From Adenophora triphylla var. japonica (lineage: Eukaryota; Streptophyta; Magnoliopsida; Asterales; Campanulaceae): a stretch of DNA of 64,000 bases. This document shows positions 10,797 through 23,142 of the stretch, piece after piece. The translations under genes were made by a program, and so were the position numbers. How positions within the stretch are numbered: the stretch's first letter is position 1; each line of letters starts with the position of its first letter. The notes under the pieces are model-generated. The model was not told where the DNA came from. It worked only from the letters and a program-made list of their open reading frames with translations, and did not search any database. The stretch is taken from assembly GCA_022495995.1 (NCBI GenBank), contig JAFEMH010000528.1:62001-126000 (forward strand), written 5' to 3'.

Positions 10797-11520
10797 GTCA
10801 TAAATGTCGTCCTTTAAAGTTAAGATTCCAGTAATCACATCCTTTTAAATAAAAAAATAATTTTAACTGATTTCATCAATAAATTCTACTCCATATGATA
10901 TTCGCAGAGAACTTTTTGTTAATAATCATAACTTCTCATTATTCTCTAACAATCTTAAATATAAGAGTTGGGTCTCTTTAATATCGCATCTGGTCATCTC
11001 AAATACTAACATTTATCATCTTTTAACACTTTATTTATAAAGTTTCAAAGACTCTTTTGAGGGCCTATATAACGTATTTTGGGGATTTTAAAGTCATAAT
11101 CACCGAGCAAACCCTATGATTTTTTATAGTCTCGAAATTTTCTTCGTTAACAAACCTTCTAAATATCAATATTAAAGGTTCTGTATATCAATATCAAAGG
11201 CTTCCATATATTATAGACCTTTAAGATTGATATGCGGAAGGTCTGCTGATCATGTCAATTTTCAAATGTGCTTTTTAATTTATATTCAGAAGAATTTAAT
11301 ATTGATATTCAAAACCCTATAAGGTTGATATCTAAAAGTTTTGTTGATTATGGTCTGGTCATATGTGCTTGTTAATTTATATCCAAAAAACTATGTTATT
11401 GATATCCAGAATCCTTGAAGATTGATAAGAAGAAGGTTTTTTATTTTTTTTTTTTTTTGTTGGCAAAACCTTGTTTAAATGTGCTTGTTAATTCATATAC
11501 ATAATGATTATTGATATCAT
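10797..11520. other. Non-coding AT-rich stretch with degenerate short repeats
   Basis: No gene. From about 11140 to 11520 there are imperfect repeats built around GATATCCAAAA, GGTTTTGTTGAT and TGTGCTTGTTAATTTAT, grading into the 40-bp duplication that follows. Confidence 0.5.
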
Positions 11521-11600
11521 GAAACCTTTGAGCTTGATATACAAAATGTTTGTTAATCATGAAACCTTTGAGCTTGATATACAAAATGTTTGTTAATTCA
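11521..11600. repeat. 40-bp tandem duplication
   Basis: GAAACCTTTGAGCTTGATAT plus the next 17 bases is repeated exactly at 11521 and 11561, and the last bases of copy 2 diverge. It lies directly outside the Helitron end at 11604. Confidence 0.9.
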
Positions 11601-11603
11601 TTA

Positions 11604-11631
11604 CTAGGTGAAAACCCGTGCTTCGCACGGG
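11604..11631 (-). mobile_element. Helitron-type 3' end (minus orientation)
   Basis: On the minus strand the sequence is a perfect 7-bp hairpin CCCGTGC-GAA-GCACGGG, then 10 nt, then CTAG with T next to it. A GC hairpin 8-12 nt before a terminal CTRR with insertion between A and T is the Helitron 3' signature. The element would extend to the right. Its 5' TC end was not located. Confidence 0.6.
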
Positions 11632-13089
11632 GTAGAATTAGGATAGTTTTTATTTTTTATCAACGATTTATATTTTATTATCTATTTTTCCTGCCGATAC
11701 AAAATAATTATTATTTTTGAATAAAATGCTTGTTCCAAAAAATTGTCGCTTTTGAAGTAAAAAACATTCAAAAATCTATTTTATTCTTGTATTAAAATTT
11801 GTTTTGCTTTATTAATTAGATTGTTGTGTGAAATAATGTAAGAGATTAAAACATTAAATAAGGTACCATTTTGATAGTTTTACCATTAAATCGAAATAAT
11901 AATTGTATTTCCTGATGTTGTGAGAAGTTCAAAAATGATAATTATTTAGATTGAAGGGAGTATATTTAAAAAAAGGCAACAGTGATAAAATGGGATGAAG
12001 ATAATGAATTGGTGAAAAATGAAATTCATTAATTTAATCTAGTTATACAATTTCAATACATGTAGAGGTGATAATTAATGAAAATGAATTGTTACCGACT
12101 TGATTAGTTTTGACGTAGTTATTTGGTTTTAATACATTTGAAAGTTATTTTCATTGTTGGAGATGAAGAATTATATATTTGGCGGTTTTAAAATATGAAA
12201 ATTTGAAGAGCTTAAGAATTTAATATTTGCAAATGTGAAGAGACACCACTTGATAGTCACGAATGAAGATAGAAGAAGAAAAGTTTTATGTATATAGACA
12301 ATATTAATATTCTATCATGATATTTTTCTATACATCAAGCATAAACACGAATGAAGATAGTTTCATGTAATCATACAATGAAATTATCAATTGATATCTA
12401 GATTTTTAAAGATGAAATGATTAGACGATTTAAAGAACCAAGTTTCAAGTTGAATTAGAGACCAACCTTTTTTTCTTTTAATTAGAGAGCAACCTTAAAA
12501 AACATATTTATAGTACTTTATAAAATTCTATAAAATAAATCAAGTTTTATGGTCAACACAAACGAACTATGACCACAATTTTAAAAAAAATTGAATCATC
12601 CCTATAATATTTTAAAAGTTGTTATTGATAGTATTTGTATGGTGAATCAATAACAACATTTAGATTTGTATATGAATTACATGATTTCATAAAGTTGTGG
12701 TCAAAATTTAATTTAGTTGATTATAAAAATTAAAGTGGGATAAACTTTTTGAGATGGAGGGAGTACTAAATTAACTAATGACAATCAAAAAGGAAAATAA
12801 TAATCAATCTAGATTTTTATCTGAAAAGCGTGAAATTATTTTCGGTAAAGAGATTTACAACTTTCTTTGAATATAATCAATAAATTGAACCATGATAAAT
12901 TATATTTGCAAATAGTAAGTATATAATCATGTAGCTTTACACATTATAATGCTTACACTATTGTTGAAATCCTTTCAAACTTCAATTCTAAATCTCATTA
13001 TTCTTTTATCTCTATTTTCCTTAGCTTCCATTGTAATGAATGATTAGTTTGGAATTGATGTTGCATTGATGTCCAAGTATCACAAAACT
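11632..13089. other. Non-coding AT-rich stretch, possibly Helitron interior
   Basis: No coding region. GATGGAGGGAGTA at 12752-12764 is one half of a Stowaway-like terminus without a clear partner. If the Helitron end at 11604 is real, this is its interior. Confidence 0.4.
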
Positions 13090-15031
13090 TCAAATTAAAA
13101 CCTGCATTGAAAGTAAATAAAACAATTCAAATTAATAAACAAAAATAAATGCACAAAACATACATAAGTGTAAAATGAAGATAATTTTCTATAAAATTAC
13201 TAAAAAGAGATGATCATATATATATGAAACTAAAACTAATAGTATATATAAAATTAATATCATATGAAAAAAACAGCAATATAAATATAAAATATAAAGA
13301 TAGAAATTAATAATTTTCAAATACTCCAAGATAAAAATCTCCCCGTAAAGAATGGTCCTACAAATGATGTCAACATGATTTTGGTTCCATCTTTTGCCCA
13401 ACCCGTGATAAATATACATAATCAATACACACTGAAAATGAAAAGAAGAAAAGCAGAAAACAAAAATATGAAAATTAAACCTTAATTAAAAAAAAACAAT
13501 AGAAATAGAAAATTTTCAAAAACATAATAAAATAAATAAAGACACAAATAAAACAAAATAGAAAAAGGTAGTAAATTAAAAAAAAATCTTCAAATGAAAA
13601 AATAAAATTAAACTTCACTAACATAGTCAAAATAGAGAAAAATAAATTTTATTTATATATAAAAAAAATATTCGAAAAAAATAAAAATGGAAATAAATAA
13701 CATAACATAACATAAAAACAAATCAAAAATAAATAATATATGAATACCAAGCCTTAATCAAAAGAAATATTCGTCAATATAATAAAAATAAAAAACATCA
13801 TTAAATAAAATAAAAACAAATGTATGATATTTTAAAAAAATATTTAAAATATAAACATAAATATTACAATGTACAACAACAAAAAAAAAAGAATACACAA
13901 CAGTCTTGAAAACACATTAATAATATGAATATAACTAAAAAAATTACTTCATCTTTTAAAATTTATTTATAAAAACATAAAACAAAAAGGCATATTGTAA
14001 TAAAATCAAAATGAAAAATACGTTAATTTTTCATGAATCATAATTAAAATTGTAAAAATAGCAAAATGAATCAAAACCACTATGAAATGTTAATAAAGTT
14101 TTAAACAAAAACTAAATAAATCTCAAAATATAATAAAAATAAAGGGAAAAAAGTGTTAATCTTCAAAAATCGTAATCATAATAAACAACGAATATAATCA
14201 AACCAAATATAGAAACTCACTATTAAATAAAAAACAAAATCAATAGCATAACAAAAATTAAAAAACAAAATAAAAATTGTAGCTATTAAAAATAAATTGA
14301 CAAAAAAACAACAAAAATATTAAAATTAAAATGGAAACTTAATATATAACTAAAGACCAATGATGGAACAAAACATAAAAGAAAAATAAAAATAGAAAAA
14401 TGCAAGTTTAATATCAATTTAAAATAATGAAAATTAATAAAAATAGAAAATAAAAATTAAAGAACATCTCAAATCGCAGTAGAATAGACAATATCCAAAA
14501 ATACAAAACCATACAATTAAATAATAAATTAAAATAATTGAAAAATAAAAAAATGATAGGTCTTCAAGGATCTAAAGAAAAATAGACAAAGGAAAATAAA
14601 TTAAAATCAAACTAAATATAAAATATTATTGTTTAATAAAAAAATCAATAATAAATATAAATAGTTCTTCATGCACCGCATAATGTAGACAAAAAAAGGA
14701 ATAAAAATTAAAATCATTGAAAAAAATTAAAACTTAACAAAAATCAAAAGCAAAGTAAGAATTCGTAGAAAAATATAAATATAAATTCTCAATCTAAAGA
14801 CAAAACAAATAAATATAGATAAAAATGATGTTTTCAAAGATGTAATTTGGCCCAATGAGAAAAAAGACATACATAGAAATATCAAAATTAAAAGAGAAAT
14901 TTAATCATGAAAACTATGATCGAGAAATCAATCTAAATTATGTCATAAAAAAAAAAAACTTAATCAAAATCGAAAGTAAAATAAATTATAAATTAACCAT
15001 ACATCAAAATCAAAAAAAAAAAAAAAAAAAA
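13090..15031. other. A-rich, strand-asymmetric tract
   Basis: About 1.9 kb in which the plus strand is dominated by A (AAAATAAA, AAATTAAA, ACAAAA motifs) with little G or C and clearly fewer T. It ends in a run of about 19 A (15013-15031). Short open frames here are Lys/Asn/Ile-rich artefacts of composition. Confidence 0.75.
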
Positions 15032-16035
15032 CATCTAGCTCGAGTCTTACTCACCTTGAAATGCAATGGCAATAATTTTTCACACATGGAAGAAGAGGGA
15101 TGAAGAAATGATGACTCCGAAGGATGAAGACAATTGGAGAAAAAAAAACATGGAAAAGGAGGAGTGTGATTAAAGAAAATAAATGAATTTCATTAAACTA
15201 CAACATTTAACAATTTTTTTAAAGTCTCTTGGACTACTAACCTTTTTATTTTTAGATTAATTAGTCCATTAAGTTTAGGGAGTTACATATTTTGCCTATA
15301 TTAATTGCTTTTTATTAACATTTCATTAGATAAGTAGTAATTTTTTCAACATCTAGTTGTATTATTTTATTATAAATAATTTGAAGTTTTAATGTATAAA
15401 TGATAGATGAATTGGTACATATGGAGAAAAGATATAAATACTTATAATGTAATTAATTAGTCATTATCTTCTTAGTATTAATGCAATTAAACTATTAGAC
15501 TTCTTATATATAAAACTATCAATAATATATTAAACAAATGTCTAAATATTAAATACCATTAATAGAAGATTATAATGACATTTATACTTATAAAATATTA
15601 TATTATAAATTCAGGATAAATTTGTTTAATTTTTCTTAGCTTTTGTTGCAAATAGTTTATACTTTTTATGAAAATTGAATAATAACAATGAAATATTGTT
15701 ATTAACCAAAAGTCTAGAAATGATAAGTCAATATTCATTGAATTATAAATGAAAATATTAATTTGGATAACTCTTCAATTCTCAAATGATTCATACTCAC
15801 TTATTCATATTCAATGATCAAGTAATGTAGGGATAGCAAAAGTTCATGAATGTATAGGTTAATGTCCAATAGTATTCTATTACTTGTTGTTGAATGCATA
15901 ATTGTTTCAAATTCACTTAATCGAAATGTATTTATCCACTATATGATCAATGTATAAGGAGTCAAAAAGTTGGCTAATCATGAACCATTTTATTGACATT
16001 CTTAAATGCTAGGCCTACCTAGTATATAGTTCTAG
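15032..16035. other. Non-coding AT-rich stretch
   Basis: No gene or repeat recognised apart from general AT richness. Confidence 0.5.
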
Positions 16036-16062
16036 TATATATATATATATATATATATATAT
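16036..16062. repeat. (TA)13 microsatellite
   Basis: An uninterrupted TA run just before the minisatellite. Confidence 0.95.
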
Positions 16063-16099
16063 TAGGTGTAATATATATTCTTCAAGGATCATTACTCTC

Positions 16100-16733
16100 T
16101 TGGTATCTTTATTAGTTTATACCCATTTTCATACCTCTTGATATCTTTATCAGTTTATACCCATTCACATACCTATTGTTATACTTATTAGTTTATACCA
16201 TTCACATACCTATTGTTATACTTATTAGTTTATTATACCCATTCACATACCTATTGTCATACTTATTAGTTTATACTCATTCACATACCTATTGTTATAC
16301 TTATTAGTTTATACCCATTCACATACCTATTGTTATACATTTTAGTTTATACCCATTCACATACCTATTGTTATACTTATTAGTTTATACCCATTCACAT
16401 ACCTATTGTTATACTTATTAGTTTATACCCATTCACATACCTATTGTTATACTTATTAGTTTATACCCATTCACATACCTATTGTTATACTTATTAGTTT
16501 ATACCCATTCACATACCATTGTTAAATTTATTAGTTTATACCCATTCACATACCTATTGTTATACTTATTAGTTTATATACTTATTAGTTTATACCCATT
16601 CACATACCCATTGTTATACTTATTAGTTTATACCCATTCACATACCTATTGTTATACTTATTAGTTTATACCCATTCACATACCTATTGTTATACTTATT
16701 AGTTTATACCCATTCACATACCTATTGTTATCT
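16100..16733. repeat. 40-bp minisatellite, about 16 copies
   Basis: Tandem copies of a 40-bp unit containing TACCCATTCACATACCTATT and GTTATACTTATTAGTTTA. The first two or three units are diverged (CTCTTGGTATC, CTCTTGATATC). The central units are almost identical. A partial unit of about 15 bp is inserted near 16576. There are no unique spacers, so this is not a CRISPR array. Confidence 0.97.
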
Positions 16734-17869
16734 TCTTGAATGTAATTCTAGTTAGACGGAATTTGAATAGACTCAAGATTTGAAAAGCCAAAAGACACGG
16801 ATGCATGTGAATCAAGATAAATCCTTATGGTGATTAGGTGTTAACACCAGAGTCATTTTCGCCTACTTTAAAATACTATAGTATAGATTTTGATATACTT
16901 AAAGTTTTCATTAAAATATTTTATTCTCTTATATAAACTATAATTCACATTTTTCGGTTTATTTCTATTTGTTGTCTATCTTTGGAATACTTATCTATTT
17001 TGATTTTTCATAATTTTCTCATAAATGTTATATTTAATAAATTACTTTTAGACTAATTTTAAAAAAAAATTATCCATTTCATAATAAATGTCACATCTTG
17101 ATTTTTTTTATCAACTCACTTGAGCTTTGGCTATATAGTTATTGAAATGTAACCGCTCTTATGAAATTTTATAACTTGTTATTGACATTATTTTTAATAG
17201 AGTATCAATAACGAATTTGTTTTCTCACAAAAATGATATATTAAAGTTCAATCAAGTTTACTAAAAAGTCAAAATAATATTACTATGGTACAAATAGTGC
17301 CAATAAGAAAATATTTCAATATTGTTTTGCTTGTTATAAATAAAATAGTCTGATAATTTAACACAAAATATTATTTTTATTAATGACAAATTTTAATTTA
17401 TTTAATTTTTATTTTTTAAAAAACTATTAAAATATGATTTTTATTTTTAAGAAATAAGATTATTTATTTGAGAATAAATGGAAAAAATATACATGAGAAG
17501 AAAATGATTCCAACATTTTTTTTGAGTGTTGGTTGAAAGTTAATTAAATTTAAATATATGTAACTTGTCATTATCAAATAAAATTAACCTCTTATAATTT
17601 GGCAACTTAATGAATTAATTAAGGTCTAATTTTTCAAATATTAATTTTTCATTTATCAAACATGTTCATAAGACTTAATATTTATCAATGAAAATTTGGC
17701 ACAGTTGAAGACATGTTGAAATTTGGACGTCCTCAAAAAATTTGGTATGTTTTGAGGACGTGGATGGTTGGAAGATTGGTTTTCAAATTGAAAATTGTTA
17801 GAAATGTTGTACTTAAAAGGAAAATTACCTGAATTTTAAGTGTTGAAATGGTTATTATTGGGATCCATT
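16734..17869. other. Non-coding AT-rich stretch
   Basis: No gene seen. Poly-A/T runs dominate. A TTGAGGACG/CGTCCTCAA inverted pair with a short loop lies at about 17728-17762. Confidence 0.5.
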
Positions 17870-18225
17870 ACACTAAAAAGATATTGAAAAAAAATTATGA
17901 ATTTTTGTGTAAAAAAATTAATTTATTATAAAATAATTGAGGTAAAAAAAATCGGATAAAAAAATTTGAAATCCAACCAGCCAATGAACGGACGCCAAGT
18001 GTCCCATTAAAAAAAAAGGATTTCCGCCTGCATACACGCGTCTTTGTCGGCGCGTGTATGGCACGCGCCGTTTCGGCCCAATCACAGGACGCCACGTGGA
18101 AATTCAGCCGGCCTCATCTCTTTTTATCAACATGTTGAAAAATTTCAACACCCCCTTCAACATCCCTTCCAATGATTTCAACACCCCCTTCAACACCCCA
18201 TTGTAGATGGTCTAACATTACTAAT
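17870..18225 (-). mobile_element. Dispersed GC-rich-ended repeat, copy A
   Basis: Read on the minus strand it begins near GACCATCTACAATGGGGTG, runs through GTTGAAGGGGGTGTTGAA units, a GC-rich block (ACACGCGCCGAC), then ATTGGCTGGTTG, then ATTATTTTATAATAAATT. Copies B (25955-26280) and C (27318-27470) share the last three blocks in the same order. It is probably one end of a non-autonomous DNA transposon. The superfamily is unclear (PIF/Harbinger or hAT), and no coding potential remains. Confidence 0.6.
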
Positions 18226-18374
18226 TTCTTTGATGACTATCACTGTGGTACCAATATTTATATATGGGGTCACAGTGATTTTTTTCTCAAATAATTATTT
18301 TTTAAAAATCTATTTTCCAAAATAACTCACTTTTAAAACTATTTCCCAAAATGATCACTTTTTGGGAACTCCCT

Positions 18375-18551
18375 ACACCGTGTAGCGAGTTTGACTGTGA
18401 CCGATCAAACTCGCTACACGGTGTAGCGAGTTTGATGTAATTAGGGTTTGCCGTTTGTAATTATCACTGTGATTAAGTAAAGAAGAACTCGCTACACCGT
18501 GTAGCGAGTTTGACCGGTCACAGTCAAACTCGCTACACTATGTAGCGAGTT
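18375..18551. repeat. Nested palindrome array, TCGCTACAC family
   Basis: Two blocks, 18375-18437 and 18486-18551, are reverse complements of each other around a spacer of about 48 bp. Each block is itself a hairpin: arms GTGTAGCGAGTTTGA and TCAAACTCGCTACAC around CTGTGACCG. Each arm ends in the perfect palindrome TCGCTACACCGTGTAGCGA. Palindromes thus occur at about 20, 45 and 175 bp scales. Confidence 0.95.
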
Positions 18552-18689
18552 CCTCTTTTTTCCAGTAGATAATGTTTTTCCACAGCAAATTCATTCATTC
18601 TCTCGTATCCCTCATCGGAACTGAATTTTCAGCCTACTAAAGGCTTGGTTACCTCAAACCAAATTCAAATAAACCCAAAAATAGATCAA

Positions 18690-19613
18690 TCTCTCCTCCG
18701 TTATATGAACCGCCGTCCCAATTCCTCCGGCCAATCTTTCACCCCTCAATCTTCTCAATCCCATCTCTCTCAATCCTCCACTTCATCGCCTCTTATTCTT
18801 GGTCCCGCCTGTCGCATACCGCCATGTGCCGAAAATCCTCGACCGTCGAGCTTATCTTCGCAGAATTCCCGATCGCAATACAAGAGTATATACGGAGAGC
18901 GATTGAAGATCCGGTGAAGGATGAAGATTTCCAAGACAATCCTTGGCTCTCTCGCAATGGAATTTCTTACCGAAGCTTCAGACATATTATCCGTTGAGCT
19001 CTATCAAGAAGAAATGCCATAATATTGACACAGTGAATCAGGTATAATATCAAGATTAATTATAGTTAAATGTGTGTAAAGATAATTGATTTTTTGCATT
19101 TATGTATGTTCTAATAGGTTGTTGCTGTTATCAAGTCCTACACACCAAATGGTTTTGGTGATCTTATGGTGACTTTAAAGGTTAGGATATGAGCTTAGTA
19201 TGCTTTTTAGCATAGATGAAATGTGTTTTGAGTTACTAATTGGGATAAAATTATTAGGATCCTACGGATACCATAGGTGCTTCAATTCATCGGAAAGTGC
19301 TAACTAAAAGTGAATTTGCAAGTGATATATCTGTCGGTTCTGTTCTGATACTTCAGAAGGTATGATATATTAAATAGTGGAAGTCAGTACACTTTGGAAT
19401 CGTCATTAATACTTTCATCTAATTGTTTGTTTTGAAATTTTTATGTTGTTGTTTTTGTCCCCACACGATCAACACGTTATCTTATCATCACACTCAACAA
19501 TGTCTTCAAGGTATAAATTTTCTTAATTTTGCTGAATTGTTGGAATCATATAGTAAATGATGTTAAGTTCATTTGGTTTGCAGGTATTTCTTAAGAATAA
19601 TGAAGTTAAGTGA
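18690..19613 (+). pseudogene. Captured exons of an HROB-like OB-fold recombination gene
   Basis: Broken copy of a host gene of the HROB/MCM8IP type (DUF4539 OB-fold), which in animals and plants acts with MCM8-MCM9 in homologous recombination. Exon pieces with GT-AG borders are: a first exon to 19041 (contains VELIFAEFPIAIQEY and FQDNPWLS), then 19118-19180 (AVIKSYTPNGFGDLMVTLK), 19258-19359 (DPTDTIGASIHRK, ISVGSVLILQK), about 19444-19510 (TRSTRYLIITLNNVFK) and 19584-19613. Introns are retained, so capture was at DNA level. Damage: the first exon needs a frame change and has stops near 18998, and the acceptor before about 19444 reads ATG instead of AG. The fragment lies inside MULE sequence, the Pack-MULE arrangement. 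Confidence 0.78.
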
Positions 19614-19879
19614 ATGCTAAGCTCATTTGGTTTACATGAATTTTCTAAATGTTTTAATGAATTAATGTAAGATTTACTATGTGACCGGGATGTGGTCACT
19701 AACTTGATAATATTTATTTTAGTGTTATTTTAGTTTTTAAAAATTATTTGGTACATTTTGTGTTTGGTTTTGTTGCAATTTTTCCTGTCATTATTTTTTT
19801 AACACATGTCAAAAAAAAAGTTTGTAAACAAAAACATAATTCATGAAGAAGAGTTGAATATATTACAAATTTCGACCTA
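19614..19879 (+). other. MULE 3'-flank-like sequence after the captured exons
   Basis: Positions 19681-19700 (TGTGACCGGGATGTGGTCAC) match 44130-44149 (TGTGGCCGGGTTGTGGTCAT), which follows the plant-mobile-domain pseudogene. This indicates that the captured gene replaced or was inserted into a shared MULE backbone. Confidence 0.5.
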
Positions 19880-20006
19880 AATTGCTACACCATATAGTGA
19901 TTTCACCCTGACCTAAATCGCTACACCATGTAGCGATTTCACTTGGTCCATGAAACTCGCTACACCACCTCGGTCCATGAAACTCGCTACATGGTGTAGC
20001 GAGTTT
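19880..20006. repeat. Second palindrome array, CTACACCATGTAG core
   Basis: Three partly decayed palindromes: TTGCTACACCATATAGTGA, TCGCTACACCATGTAGCGA and TCGCTACATGGTGTAGCGA, plus half units TGAAACTCGCTACACCAC. The outer arms (CTCGCTA/TAGCGAG) match the array at 18375, but the central bases are ATG/CAT rather than CG. Confidence 0.9.
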
Positions 20007-21580
20007 AAGATGGCATTTCTAGTAGATAAGGTTTCCTCAACAGATTCAGCAGATTCATTCTCAGTCTCTCGTATTCCTCATACTTACTCTTAAAAAAAAC
20101 TCAAATCTTCATATCATTTTATTTCGTCAGAATCGTTGAAGATCAAGAATTAAGGTAAATTAACATCATCTTAATCATTGTTTTCACTTGTGTTTAGATA
20201 TAAAATTTAAGTATTTAACTGTGTTTTAGTATATTGTAGATATAAATGTTAGGGTTTTGTTATATAGGTTTTAACACTTTAATTTCGTAATATAGGGTTA
20301 AAGATGAACTGGGTTCCAATCATTTTTATGTGTTAATGGGGAGGTGATGATGAACAACCATTTGATAGTCCTCATTTCAAAAAATGGCCAAAATGTGCAA
20401 TTAGGGCTAATTGCCGATGGAGATACAATTAGTTGATTGAGGAATTATATAAAAAAGCGGGCTTAGATCGGTCTCACTATGATTTGGAAGTGATTTACAG
20501 ATGTCCTCGTACTTTTGATAGCGGGATTGGTGAGTATTTTCCTTTCCGTATTGAAGATGATGCGTGTATGTATATAATGTTCGATCATTTAGCTAAATTT
20601 GGGGGGATGGGTAATTTGCAGCTGTATGTGGTTGTAAAATTGATTGAAAATCTACCAAATCAGAGTTTGAAACACTGCACACAGAGACCATTTATGGGTA
20701 TTCACCAAGTGGTAACCGTGATGCAGGGGTTGGTCCAAGTACCCAAACACTTGTATCAACCCAAATACCAAATTATGATAATGGGGCATGCCAAAATGAT
20801 CATGTTAATGACGATAATTCTGAAGATGATGTAGATTATGAAGGAGAAGAAGACACTGATGTAGATGCAATGCTAGACAATGATGATGATGATGAATATC
20901 AGGAGGATAGTAGTGATTCTGATGTCGATTTGGGAGAGGGTGATAATGGGCCGATTGATGATGACGTGGAAACACCTTTTGTTCATTATGAAGCGCCAGA
21001 AAATCGAAGGTATGAGAGAGTGGATTATCCCTTTTACAATGATATTGGTAGTTCTGCTCGACAAGAAGAAGGCTTCATTGATTAACATAATGCACCTAGT
21101 TTTCCAGTTTGAGATCCGGATAACCATGAAATTGCTAAAGGGATACACTTTTCTAGCAAGAATGAGGCGCAATTTGATATAAAAAGGTACCATATTTGCA
21201 CTTATCGCTGGTTCAGGGTAAAAAAGAGCACACCTTATACATGGGAAATTGAATGTCTATTGAAAATTTTTCCATGCAATTTTATGTTCGTGTGAGTAGG
21301 AGGAAGTTTGGCTATTGGAAAGTGACCAAGTATAAGGCTCCTCATTGCTGCTTATATTCTGTAGAAAGTCGAGATCACCCCAACCTAGATGCCAAGTTTA
21401 TTGGTCAGGAAATAGTTGGTCTTATTAAGGCCGATTCAGATGTCTAGGTTGGAGTTATTATTGCACACATCAGTAGTAGGTTTGGAAAGGAAATTACCTA
21501 TAAGAAGGCATGGTGCGAAAAGCAGAAGGGCATTGTAGAGGTTTCTGGAGATTGGGAGGAATCTTATATAAGGTTACCCC

Positions 21581-22939
21581 TGTTAGTGTTATGCCCTAGG
21601 CCTATGATTGATAGACTTATGTGTTGACATTATTTATTATTATATGAGATGTTTATCATTTGATTATTATATGTTTTGTATATTTGTTTATAATAATCTC
21701 CGTCTCTAATTATTAAGAGAATAATTAGTATAATTGTCAATGGATAATCATACGATGATTATATGCATAGAGATGCACATTGAAATTATGGGTACTTGTT
21801 AGAGAACAAGTGACTGGACTTGACCCACATGAGATTTATGTCATGGTCAAATGTCATAATTAAATCTCATAAGGTTACTTCATTTAGTCCCTAGACCTGA
21901 GATTATCATGACCTTACATATGATGAAAGTCATGTTTAATTTTAGTCAAACAGTATCTTCACACGATGTCTATAAAGGCTATCTTTGGCATGATCGGATT
22001 CATGATGGGAAGGATGATAAGTCAAGATGGAATTTGTCCCTCGAAAGAGAGATGTTTTGCTTGGGCCCCTCGATGAGTGATAATGATGAAAGTGTATGGC
22101 CGTACCCCAATATGATTGGAACTATCATTATACTCAAGATCGAGAAAGCATTGAACAAAGACAAGTTGACGAGGACTATGAATTGTGTTCAATATAACAT
22201 CGCGAAACAAAGGGAGAAATGGAAGTGCACCGTTGGAAACGTGAACTCTTACGTTACATTATTTGGGTAGACATAATGGCTTGCTAGAGTCCGCTTATGT
22301 CTTATGAGGATCGATATGATCGAACTCATTGCCAACATAATGTAATCCTATTGGGTCACACACAACTAGAATGAATTCATTAAAACCATTGGAAGAATGA
22401 TTGAGAAAACTCCTCAATGGGCTTGTTAAGCCGTGCGACAGAACAAGCCATGTGCTGTGTCTGGTCATGCGACACAACAAGCCACTGAGGCAGTTTGACA
22501 GAATCCTTTCCTAATATGATTAGGATTCATATTCTATACTAATGTACTATAAATATGAACGTCTGTCAACCCAAGAAAGCTAGCCGAAATTCTCAATAGA
22601 AATTCACAAACATATTCTCAATATTATTCCAAGGTTTTATAGGATCTAGCAATCTTCAAGAAATTGTTCTTGGATTCATTCAAAGGTGTGGATACCAAAA
22701 GAGGGTCTTCGCTCGTTCATCGATCAAGGCCTAGAGTTCAGACAAGTTGAAGAACGAAGTTTGTGATTTGAAATCACATAATCAAATCGTTCGAAAGCTC
22801 AAGAACGGAAAGCGTTCAAGGTTGGTTACATCTATCTCATAGTTTTCAAGTTAATTGTATAGAACGAATCCTAGGGCTTCTTGGGTTTTATGTTATTTGA
22901 TGCTTTATTCCGCTGCGCATGGACCCGTAAAATCCAACA
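21581..22939 (+). mobile_element. Solo LTR 1 with ACCCC target duplication
   Basis: A 1359-bp element starts TGTTAGTGTTATGCC and ends AAATCCAACA, with ACCCC on both sides (21576-21580, 22940-22944). A TATA-like box (ACTATAAATATG) lies near 22548 in plus orientation. There is no coding region, PBS or PPT, so it is a solo LTR. The only longer frame (21908-22270) has no family motifs. Confidence 0.9.
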
Positions 22940-23142
22940 ACCCCGCGTCCTAGCAACCATCCAAAAATACAACCCCAGCACAATTGTTGAGTATACTCAT
23001 CCTCCTCCTCCTGTCGGTGAATGACACATGTTTCAACAGGTGTTCTGGGCATTTGGGCCTTGCATTGAAGCTTTCTTTCATTGTCGGCCTGTCATTTCAG
23101 TTGATGGAACATTCCTGAATTGTAGATATAAAGGGGTAATAC

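Noticed and set aside
16100..16733. CRISPR-like array
   Set aside because: The 40-bp units abut without unique spacers and the DNA is plant nuclear, so it is a minisatellite.
20873..21193. Ile-rich minus-strand frame opposite the acidic transposase segment
   Set aside because: It is the reverse complement of GAT/GAA-rich codons coding for the Asp/Glu stretch.
21908..22270. 120-aa frame inside solo LTR 1
   Set aside because: The corresponding region of solo LTR 2 does not keep an equivalent frame, and there is no protein motif.
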